The translations under genes and the position numbers were made by a program. The notes under the pieces were generated by a model, which was not told the origin of the DNA, made no database searches, and was given only the letters and a program-made list of their open reading frames with translations. Shown here piece after piece: positions 41,922 through 49,372 of a stretch of 64,000 nucleotides of DNA. Source of the stretch: Collinsella sp. BA40. GTDB taxonomy: Bacteria > Actinomycetota > Coriobacteriia > Coriobacteriales > Coriobacteriaceae. The stretch is taken from positions 1 to 64,000 of the forward strand of contig NZ_VOWY01000002.1 of the NCBI RefSeq assembly GCF_008014645.1, given 5' to 3'. Every line of letters begins with the position of its first letter. Within the stretch, counting starts at the first letter, position 1.

Positions 41922-44085
41922 GGCGGTCGCCCTTCGCCGATGCGGCAACCGGCTCGGACGATGCGCCCGCTGCGGCGCGCTCGTCGGCTGCCAGCAGCGG
42001 CGTGGCGCGGCGCGGCGCGAACGCCAGCACGATGCCCAGCACCGTCACGCCCGCGCCGATCCAGTTGAACAGGATCAACGGGTTGATCTTCACGTTGACG
42101 GACAGCGCGCCGTTCGCATTCAGGCCCTGGAACGCCACGAACAGGTCCTCCATGGGGAAGGTGAGCACGCCGGCGTGCAGCGTCTGCTGACCCGTGTTGG
42201 AAGCCCTCACCTCCATGGACGGCGCGAGCGTGCCCAGCTGGGCGCCGGTCGACGCGTCCGTCACGGTTAGCGTGACCTCCTTGATGAGGTCGTCGTTCGA
42301 ATCGGTGTATTCGCGCTGGCCCGCAAACGTCAGCTCGTACGCGCCCACGCGGCCGCTCGTGCCGGGCTTCGCCTCGAGGTCGAGCGTCTGCTCCTGGACG
42401 TACATGGACGAGCCAACCAGACCCACCAGCACGATGGCGACGCCCAGATGCGTGAGGTAGCCGCCGGCCTGGGCCGGGGAGCGGCGGAACAGGTTGCAGG
42501 TTGCCAGCACCGGGTTCTCGCCCTTGTTGCGCATACGGGCTCGCACGCCGCGCGACAGCAGGTACAGCGAGGACGTGAACAGCAGCGCCGCCGCAGCGAA
42601 GCCCAGCACCGTGAGCGCGAAGTAGTACAGCTTGGGACCCTGCTCGACCAGCGCCCGGGCGGCCGGGCCGCCCGCCGCCACGATGGCATCGTACTCGGGC
42701 ATGAACTTCGTCACGAACAGCGCCATCAGCCCGGCGAACAGCACGGCGCCCGAGACGAGCGGCACGCGCATGGTACGGGCGAACGCCGCACCGTCGGTCT
42801 TGCGCCAGCCCAGCATGGGGCAAACGGCCATGAGCAGGCACAGCAGCGTGCCCACCGGACGCGCCACCGCGCTGTAGGCGCCGGCGGGAATCACCTTGCC
42901 GCCCAGCGGCATCCACGTGGGCAGCGCGCTGCAGATGGTGAGGTAGGCCACGAGAACGGCGGACACGATCATGACCAGGTTGGTGATGTAGTAGGAACCG
43001 TTCTTGGAGACGAGGGACTCGATCTCGTCGTCATCGTCCATCTGGCCGTGGCGATAGAGCAGGCCGATGAGGAAGGCCATGCCCGCCGCAACCATGATGC
43101 CCAGGAAGAAATACGTGGACACGGGGTCCTCGGCGAAGGCATGCACCGACTGCACCAGGCCGGAACGCGTGATGAACGTGCCCAGCACCACGAAGATGAA
43201 GGTGATGGTGGCGCTGAACATGCTCCAGCGCTTGAAGCAGCCGCGCTTGCGGTAGAGCGTGAAGCTGTGGATGAGCGCCACGCCGGTGAGCCAGCTCATG
43301 AGGCTGGCGTTCTCCACGGCGTCCCATGCCCAGAAGCCGCCCCAGCCCAGCACCACATAGGCCCACACGGCGCCCAGCGCCATGCCGATGGTAAGGAAGA
43401 TGAAGCTGAAGACGGCGTAGCGGTCGCACAGCTCGACCCAGCGGGCGGACAGGTCGCCCGTGATGAGGGCCGCCATGGCGTAGGCGAACGGGATGGTCAT
43501 GCCGGCGTAGCCGATGAACGTCGCCGGCGGATGCAAGATCATGGCCCAATGCATGAGCAGCGGGTTCATGCCGCCGATCTTGCCGGCCAGCGTGCCGTCG
43601 GCGTTGAGGAACTCGGGCGCGGTGGCCATGAACGGGTTGTTGGACTCCGAGAAAACGAGGGTGGCCGCGAACAGCGCCACGATGATCTGCGCGACGGCGA
43701 GGGCGCTGCTGGACAGGCCGTCCGTGGCGCGCATGCGCTTCCACGCCACGACGCTGCCGAACAGCGAGATGAGCCAGGTCCACAGCAGCAGCGAGCCCTG
43801 GCGGCCCGCCCACACGGCCGATACCTCGTACAGCGGCTTGAGTGCGCTATCGGTATTGGGATAGTTCGACACCACATAGGCCAGGCTGTAGTTCTCCGTC
43901 ACGAAGCAGGCCAAGATGATGGCGATGCACAGCGTGAGGGCGATGGTGGTGCCGAACACCATGAGGTAGCCGGCGTTGACCAGGCGCTCGCGGCGCCCCT
44001 TCACGCCGACCAGCAGCACCGCGGCGCTCAACAGCGCCGCCAGCATGGCAAAGACCTGCAGGCCGTTTCCCAGCATGGAAACCAT
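41914..44085 (-). CDS. ccmF: Cytochrome c haem lyase subunit CcmF
   Basis: A 723-residue multi-pass membrane protein with about 14 helices. It carries the CcmF Trp-rich haem motif WGGFWAWDAVENASLMSWL, GRQGSLLLW and HPPATFIGY, with conserved His residues. It transfers haem from CcmE to apocytochrome Cys pairs on the outer face of the membrane. AAGGAG lies 8 bases before ATG 44085. It follows ccmE by about 145 bases. No CcmH or CcmI gene accompanies it, although these usually assist CcmF in proteobacterial system I. Confidence 0.95.
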   Translation of the reverse strand: MVSMLGNGLQVFAMLAALLSAAVLLVGVKGRRERLVNAGYLMVFGTTIALTLCIAIILACFVTENYSLAYVVSNYPNTDSALKPLYEVSAVWAGRQGSLLLWTWLISLFGSVVAWKRMRATDGLSSSALAVAQIIVALFAATLVFSESNNPFMATAPEFLNADGTLAGKIGGMNPLLMHWAMILHPPATFIGYAGMTIPFAYAMAALITGDLSARWVELCDRYAVFSFIFLTIGMALGAVWAYVVLGWGGFWAWDAVENASLMSWLTGVALIHSFTLYRKRGCFKRWSMFSATITFIFVVLGTFITRSGLVQSVHAFAEDPVSTYFFLGIMVAAGMAFLIGLLYRHGQMDDDDEIESLVSKNGSYYITNLVMIVSAVLVAYLTICSALPTWMPLGGKVIPAGAYSAVARPVGTLLCLLMAVCPMLGWRKTDGAAFARTMRVPLVSGAVLFAGLMALFVTKFMPEYDAIVAAGGPAARALVEQGPKLYYFALTVLGFAAAALLFTSSLYLLSRGVRARMRNKGENPVLATCNLFRRSPAQAGGYLTHLGVAIVLVGLVGSSMYVQEQTLDLEAKPGTSGRVGAYELTFAGQREYTDSNDDLIKEVTLTVTDASTGAQLGTLAPSMEVRASNTGQQTLHAGVLTFPMEDLFVAFQGLNANGALSVNVKINPLILFNWIGAGVTVLGIVLAFAPRRATPLLAADERAAAGASSEPVAASAKGDRRG

Positions 44086-44230
44086 AGACGTTTCTCCTTG
44101 TAGATCGTATGCCGGGTGCACGGGCTCCCGGCGCGGTCACAACGCGGGCGCTTACGGCCCGTCCTGGTATGGAAAGCGCCCGCCGCCGGCATCATCCGGC
44201 GCGCGGGCGCGCGAAAGGCGTCGGGCGGGC

Positions 44231-44902
44231 CTAAGCCTTGATAGACGAATCGATCGAGGGCTGCTCGGTGGCGATGAAGGAGCCGTCGGAATCCAGGTGG
44301 CCGGAGATGACCACCGCCGTGCCGTCCTTGATCTGCTCGTCCAAGCCGCCGTCGTACACCACGTCGAGCGTGGCGCCCTGCGACTCGATGGTGAAGCGGT
44401 ACGCAGCCTGGGCATCGTTGACGGGCCCCTGGACGTAGCCGCACACCTTGGTGTCCTTGAAGAGCATGGTGTCGGCCTGGTCGAACAGGCCCTTCACGGT
44501 GAGGGAGCCCTCGGCGCTCTCGTACTTGGAGGGGCATTTGGTCACCATCTCGGTTGCAAGCAGGGTCTTTCCCTCAACGGTGCCGGTGCAGATGGCCACC
44601 ACGCCCGTACCGAAGGTCGCGGGAAGCGCGCCGTTGTACTGGACCTCGAGCTGATCGGCCCCGGCGTCGTCGCCCTCGGGCTCGATCTTGAAGATGGCCG
44701 TAGCCCCCTCGCTGGCAAGCGAGTCCGCCACCACCGAGCCGGAAACCTGGACCTTCTTGCCCTCGTACGAACCGCCCAGGACGTCGGCGATGGAAAGCGA
44801 CGACGCCGCTCCGCCGGAACCGGCCACGGCGACGATCACGAGCATGGCGATGACCACGATGCCGCCCACGACGACCAGGCGGCGCTTTGCCTTTTTATTC
44901 AT
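44231..44902 (-). CDS. ccmE: CcmE haem chaperone with CxxxY motif and duplicated OB fold
   Basis: A 223-residue protein with an N-terminal anchor helix (10-28) and two OB-like halves outside. The first (about 37-128) ends ...TLLATEMVTKCPSKY; C123 and Y127 form the CxxxY motif that replaces the His-binding HxxxY of classical CcmE. The second half (about 136-216) repeats the same pattern (LDVVYDGGLDEQIKDGTAVVISG, then FIATEQ) but lacks the Cys. Family members are normally about 150 residues with one OB fold. It is first in the ccm unit. GGAG precedes ATG 44902 by about 9 bases; a GTG at 44920 is less likely. Confidence 0.82.
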   Translation of the reverse strand: MNKKAKRRLVVVGGIVVIAMLVIVAVAGSGGAASSLSIADVLGGSYEGKKVQVSGSVVADSLASEGATAIFKIEPEGDDAGADQLEVQYNGALPATFGTGVVAICTGTVEGKTLLATEMVTKCPSKYESAEGSLTVKGLFDQADTMLFKDTKVCGYVQGPVNDAQAAYRFTIESQGATLDVVYDGGLDEQIKDGTAVVISGHLDSDGSFIATEQPSIDSSIKA

Positions 44903-45013
44903 TTTGCGTCTACTCCGCACCTAGATAGAGGGTCGAATGCAATGATTCAGTATACAATGAGCGCTCGCACTTACCGCAAATCATAAGCAATTGCGACCCA
45001 AAATGGAGACACC

Positions 45014-45781
45014 ATGCTGCTTGCCGTAGATATGGGCAACACCCACACCGCGCTGGGCCTTTTCGATGGCGACGACCTCGTTGCCTCGTGGCGCATGCCC
45101 ACGGACCGCACGTTCACCAAAGACGAGATCCACGTGCGTCTGCAGGGGTATTTCCGTATGTACGAACAGGACCTCGCAAACGTGACGGCCATCGCCTTCG
45201 CCGGCGTGGTCCCGCAGCTCGTACGCGAATGGCAGGGCGTGGCCGCGCAGCTGGGCGTCTCCATGCTGCAGGTGGGGGCCGACACTGCCGCGGTCACCCG
45301 CATCGACGCGCCGCGCCCCGCCGAGGTGGGCGCCGACCGCGTCGCCAACGCCACCGCGGCCGTGGCGCTCTACGGGGCGCCGAGCATCGTGGTTGATTTT
45401 GGCACCGCCACCAACATCGACGTCATCGACGAGCGCGGATACTACATCGGCGGCGCCATCGCGCCCGGTATCCGCATCTCCATGGACGCGCTCACGGCGC
45501 GCGCGGCGCGCTTGGCAAGCATCCCGCTCGAGGCGCCCGCGACCACTATCGGCCGCACCACCGTGGAAGCCGTGCAAAGCGGCGCCGTATGCGGAGCCGC
45601 CGCTATGGCCGAGGGCCTGGTCGCGCGCATCAAGCGCGAGCTCGGCGCGAGCGACGCGCGCGTCATCGCCACGGGCGGGCTCGCCGCGATGGTCGCAACG
45701 TGCACCGACGTCTTCGACGTGCTGGACCAGCAGCTCACCCTGAAGGGCATCCGCGAGATCTACCGCCGCATGCAGGCCTAA
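45014..45781 (+). CDS. coaX: Type III pantothenate kinase
   Basis: A 255-residue ASKHA-fold kinase that phosphorylates pantothenate in the first step of CoA synthesis. LLAVDMGNTHTALGLFDG is the phosphate loop; GADRVANATAA, VVDFGTATNIDVID and YIGGAIAPGIRISMDALTARAARL are the family motifs. GGAG lies 5 bases before ATG 45014. It is divergent from ccmE and single-gene; the 3' side ends in a palindromic repeat cluster. Confidence 0.95.
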   Translation: MLLAVDMGNTHTALGLFDGDDLVASWRMPTDRTFTKDEIHVRLQGYFRMYEQDLANVTAIAFAGVVPQLVREWQGVAAQLGVSMLQVGADTAAVTRIDAPRPAEVGADRVANATAAVALYGAPSIVVDFGTATNIDVIDERGYYIGGAIAPGIRISMDALTARAARLASIPLEAPATTIGRTTVEAVQSGAVCGAAAMAEGLVARIKRELGASDARVIATGGLAAMVATCTDVFDVLDQQLTLKGIREIYRRMQA

Positions 45782-45789
45782 CCGGCCAC

Positions 45790-45874
45790 CTCGGAAAAGT
45801 GCCTGTCCCTAATCTGAGCCTGTCCCCAATCTGAGCAGAGCAATGCTCAGATTGGGGACAGGCACTTTTCCGAG
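45790..45874. repeat. Compound inverted repeat of the GTGCCTGTCCC family
   Basis: An outer pair CTCGGAAAAGTG (45790-45801) and CACTTTTCCGAG (45863-45874) encloses an inner 17-bp pair, CCTGTCCCCAATCTGAG (45819-45835) with CTCAGATTGGGGACAGG (45846-45862). Between them, 45802-45818 is a near-identical extra copy of the inner arm, a tandem duplication. Located between convergent coaX and the biotin-ligase-like gene. Confidence 0.85.
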
Positions 45875-45904
45875 CACGTTGCCAAGCTATGGGATTGCGC
45901 GGGC

Positions 45905-46573
45905 CTAGATGGCGCGGACGATCACGGCCTCGGACGGCAGCTCCTGCTCGGAGCCGTCCGCGGCGGTAATGCAGGCGCGACCCCAGATATCCAGGCCGGT
46001 GAACGTGCCCACCGCCACGGGCAAGCCGTTGGGCGAAAGCGCCGCGGCCTTATGGCCCAGCAGCGGAACCAAGTCGAAATAATCGGACAGCACCGGAGCC
46101 ATAGGGCCGGGCGAGGGGCGCGTTGCAAGCAGCTGCTCCCATGCGGCCACCTTGTGCTCGATGGCGGCAGCCAGCTGAACCCGCAGCTCATCGCGTACCG
46201 GCAGCTCCACGCCGGACCGCTCGGCGGCACCGGCGAGCACGGGCATGTCCACGCTCAGCGTCACGCTGGCCGCCGGCCCCGCCTCTCCCGCATGCGCGTG
46301 CACGCCCACCTTGCCCATGAACAGGTCGAAGTCGAACGAAGCGGTGTCGGCGCTCATCGCCTCGCGCGGCTTCTCGCCACCCGGCTCGGGCGCCTGGGCG
46401 CGGCGCGCCACCAGATCCGCCGGCCAACCGATGCCCACCTGCTTACCCATGCCCAGGCCGTGCAGGTACTCCACCACGCCCATCGCGCACACCTGCGACA
46501 GCGCGATGAACTCCATCATCTTCACCTTGGGCGTGAGTTCGAGCTCCACGCACAGCTGGTCGACCTCGGCCAT
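45905..46573 (-). CDS. Biotin-protein-ligase-like protein lacking the N-terminal catalytic part
   Basis: About 222 residues. VGIGWPADLV matches the KWPNDLV motif of BirA/LplA-type ligases, and the end GTFTGLDIWGRACITAADGSEQELPSEAVIVRAI matches the C-terminal SH3-like domain of biotin ligases. The preceding STN and GRGR adenylate-binding loop is absent: the protein begins at what is normally the middle strand. The gene follows folP-folK by about 110 bases with no room for the missing part. It may be a non-catalytic relative that binds biotin or a carrier protein, or a truncated gene. Confidence 0.65.
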   Translation of the reverse strand: MAEVDQLCVELELTPKVKMMEFIALSQVCAMGVVEYLHGLGMGKQVGIGWPADLVARRAQAPEPGGEKPREAMSADTASFDFDLFMGKVGVHAHAGEAGPAASVTLSVDMPVLAGAAERSGVELPVRDELRVQLAAAIEHKVAAWEQLLATRPSPGPMAPVLSDYFDLVPLLGHKAAALSPNGLPVAVGTFTGLDIWGRACITAADGSEQELPSEAVIVRAI

Positions 46574-46684
46574 CTTGCACCAACCTTTCCATAGGGCTCC
46601 GTCGCCCAACAAATCAGGGCGACCCGCTTGACGCCGGGCCGCCCCTTCGTTTCCAATCGAATGCCGCTCCAACCGGCCGGCGCG

Positions 46685-48436
46685 CTACATAGAGCCGAGC
46701 TCGCCCACCACGTGGCCCACGCGGTCCTCGGGCTCCTTCACGTCAACGCCCTCGTAGCGGAAGAAACGCGCCGGGTCATGCATGAGGTCCTCGAGCGGCA
46801 CGAGCACGAAGTCGCGCTCGCCCAGATACGGATGGGGCAGACGCAGGCGGTCGCCGCCGTGCACCTCGCCGTCCATCCAGAGCAGATCCAGGTCGATGAT
46901 GCGCGGGCCGTTGGCGCGCGCGGCGTCCGAACGGTCGCGCCCCATGCGCTCCTCGATCTTGAGCAGCTCGTCCAGCAGGATGAGCGGCGCCAACTCGGTC
47001 TTGATCTCTATGACGGCGTTGGCGAAGGCGTCCTGGTCCTCCTCGTACGCGGGCTCGCTCTCGTAGATGCGCGAGCAGCTCGATACGCAGGTCATGGGGA
47101 TTGCCGCGATGAGCTCCTTAGCGGCGCGGATATTGTCGGTGCGCTTGCCCAGGTTCGACCCGATGGCCACGAACGCGCGGCGCGGCTGCGGACGGGCGAT
47201 GGCCCAGAAGCCGTTGAGGAACTGCGAGAAGCCCCGTACGTCGTGGACGCGCACGATGTTGGCGCCCAGCTGGATGGCGCCCAGGCACACGCCGTACGTG
47301 GCGGCGTCGCGCTCGCGCGCATCGGCCACGCCCGAGACGGCGCCCACGAAGCGCTTGCGGGAGACGGCGCACAGCAACGGATAGCCCAGCGAAGCGAGCT
47401 TGGCGGTCTCGCGCTGGATCACGATGTCCTCGTTTGCCTCCTTGCCGAAACCCGGACCCGGATCGATGCAGATGCGCTCGCGCGCCACGCCCGCGTGCAT
47501 GAGGGCGCGCGCCTGGTCGGACAGGAAGCCCATGACGCGGCGCATGATGGGGGCGGAATCGGGCAGGGTGAAACGCCGGAGCTGCGAGGTGGCGCCGGTT
47601 GCGGCGTCGCGGCGGGCCGAGCGCGCCATGATGGCGGCCAGCTCGTCGTTCGCATAGACGCCGCGCTTCTGCTCCTCGGTCTGAGCGGCGGCAGCGGCTA
47701 CGGCGGCGCGGGCGCTCGACGCGGACGTATCCCGCGGCTCGGCCTCGGGCGCGGACTCGGATGCAGCGGCCTCGGAGCCGTTGGGCACGTCGGAGAACGG
47801 AAGCTGGGGCTGCACCAAACCGCCCAGCACGCCGCCCTTGCGGCGCGGGTGGGCGCTCTTGGCAGCGGCGGCAGCCTTCGCGGCGGCCGCGGCCTCGGCC
47901 GCTTCGGCGGCGGCGCGGGCCTTTTCGGCAACGAACGCGGCGGCGGAGGTGTCGAGCTGCACGGGCGTATGGCGGCGCTTGGGCTCCTCGGTGAGGTCGC
48001 CCGCGTGCATGACGATCACGCCGCAGTCGCTCGAAGCCACGAACTCGACCATCTTGGGATCGGTGAATCCCGTCACATCGTTGACGATGGACGCGCCCAC
48101 GCGAACGGCGGCCTTGGCCACGTCCACATGGCGCGTATCGATGGAGACGATGGCGCCCTTCTGCGCCAGGGCGCGCACGACGGGCAGCACGCGCTTTGCC
48201 TCTTCATCGGCGCTCACCGGGGTGAAGCCCGGGCGCGTGGACTCCCCGCCCACGTCGATGATGTCGGCGCCCTCGTCGAGCATCTTCAGGCCGTGCGCGA
48301 TGGCGGCATCGGTATCGAAATGCTCGCCGCCGTCGCTAAAGGAATCCGGCGTAACGTTGAGAACACCCATGATGCGGGGACGGTCGAACCGAAGCTCGAA
48401 CTTTCCGCAACGCCATGTCTTGGTATCGTTTGCCAT
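46685..48436 (-). CDS. folP-folK: Fused dihydropteroate synthase - HPPK (FolP-FolK) with Ala-rich insert
   Basis: A 583-residue bifunctional folate enzyme. The DHPS TIM barrel starts at GVLNVTPDSFSDGG (residue about 25) and continues IIDVGGESTRPG, SIDTRHVDVA and NDVTGF; it resumes with ICIDPGPGFGK and AVSRKRFVGAVSG. A long insert of about 147 residues (149-295), Ala/Glu/Ser-rich, splits the barrel after VIVMHAGD. The HPPK domain (about 421-583) has AFVAIGSNLGKR, CSRIYESEPAY and GPRIIDLDLLWMDG. HPPK activates the pterin and DHPS joins it to p-aminobenzoate. AAAGGA precedes ATG 48436. Transcribed before the biotin-ligase-like gene. Confidence 0.9.
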   Translation of the reverse strand: MANDTKTWRCGKFELRFDRPRIMGVLNVTPDSFSDGGEHFDTDAAIAHGLKMLDEGADIIDVGGESTRPGFTPVSADEEAKRVLPVVRALAQKGAIVSIDTRHVDVAKAAVRVGASIVNDVTGFTDPKMVEFVASSDCGVIVMHAGDLTEEPKRRHTPVQLDTSAAAFVAEKARAAAEAAEAAAAAKAAAAAKSAHPRRKGGVLGGLVQPQLPFSDVPNGSEAAASESAPEAEPRDTSASSARAAVAAAAAQTEEQKRGVYANDELAAIMARSARRDAATGATSQLRRFTLPDSAPIMRRVMGFLSDQARALMHAGVARERICIDPGPGFGKEANEDIVIQRETAKLASLGYPLLCAVSRKRFVGAVSGVADARERDAATYGVCLGAIQLGANIVRVHDVRGFSQFLNGFWAIARPQPRRAFVAIGSNLGKRTDNIRAAKELIAAIPMTCVSSCSRIYESEPAYEEDQDAFANAVIEIKTELAPLILLDELLKIEERMGRDRSDAARANGPRIIDLDLLWMDGEVHGGDRLRLPHPYLGERDFVLVPLEDLMHDPARFFRYEGVDVKEPEDRVGHVVGELGSM

Positions 48437-48520
48437 GAACATCCTTTCGCCTTCATAAAAACTCACTCTATTGTATCCAGCTTCGGCGCCTTACCCCCGA
48501 ATCAATGAAAACACTGGCGA

Positions 48521-48555
48521 AAAACGAAGCCGGCCGCCGCGAACGGCAGCCGGCT
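48521..48555 (-). terminator. Terminator of the sirtuin gene
   Basis: A 12-bp stem (AGCCGGCTGCCG with one mismatch) capped by a TTCG tetraloop on the minus strand, then TCGTTTTTC. Confidence 0.85.
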
Positions 48556-48607
48556 GCAACGACAGGCGGTTGTGCATCAACCCGAACGGCCGGGGACAAA
48601 AAGCGCG

Positions 48608-49360
48608 CTAGAAGTCGAACGCCTGCGCGATGTCGCACGAGATGAGCACGTCGGCGCGGCCGTCCTGCGCCGTCGCATCGCGATTGACGATCGCAAGGGC
48701 GTCTCCCCCGAAATACCGCGTCAGCCCCGCAGCGGGATACACCACCAGCGACGTGCCCCCGATCACGAGCGCGTCCGCCCGGGAGATCTCCTCGATCGCA
48801 CCTGTAAGCACGCCTTCGTCGAGCGGCTCCTCGTACAGCACCACATCGGGCTTGATCGAGCCGCCGCACACGGGACACGTCGGCACGCCGCGCGCATCCT
48901 CGTGCCCGCGCGCCATGATCCACGCGGCGTCGTAGACCGCCCCGCAGGAACGGCAGATGTTGCGGTGCACCGAGCCGTGCAGCTCGTAGACGCGCTGCGA
49001 ACCGGCCGCCTGATGCAGGCCATCGATATTCTGCGTCACCACCGCGGAGAGCACGCCGGCGCGCTCGAGCTCGGCGAGCTTGACATGGCACCGGTTGGGC
49101 CGCGCGTCCGGCGCGATCATCTTCTTCCGATAGAACGCGAAGAACTCCGCTGGATGCGCGTCGTAGAAGGTGCGGGAGAGAATCGTCTCGGGCGGATAGG
49201 AAAACTGCTGGTTATAAAGGCCATCCTGGCTGCGGAAATCGGGAATGCCGCTGGCCGTGGACACGCCGGCGCCGCCGAAGAACACCACGCGCTCGTGCGT
49301 ATCGAACAGGCGCGCCAGCGCCTGCCGCGCCTCGCAGGCATCTGATATGGGTCGGGTCAA
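48608..49360 (-). CDS. cobB: Sir2-family NAD-dependent protein deacylase
   Basis: A 250-residue sirtuin. The NAD site reads VFFGGAGVSTASGIPDFRSQDGLY; TQNIDGLHQAAG and the catalytic His in ELHGS follow; a zinc module is formed by CRSC and CPVC; the distal NAD loop is GGTSLVVYPA. It removes acyl groups from lysines in metabolic enzymes. The TTG start at 49360 follows GGAGGAGCC, identical in spacing to the marR gene at 38593. The upstream gene ends 12 bases before, so the two may be transcribed together. Confidence 0.92.
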   Translation of the reverse strand: MTRPISDACEARQALARLFDTHERVVFFGGAGVSTASGIPDFRSQDGLYNQQFSYPPETILSRTFYDAHPAEFFAFYRKKMIAPDARPNRCHVKLAELERAGVLSAVVTQNIDGLHQAAGSQRVYELHGSVHRNICRSCGAVYDAAWIMARGHEDARGVPTCPVCGGSIKPDVVLYEEPLDEGVLTGAIEEISRADALVIGGTSLVVYPAAGLTRYFGGDALAIVNRDATAQDGRADVLISCDIAQAFDF

Positions 49361-49372
49361 GGCTCCTCCTTG

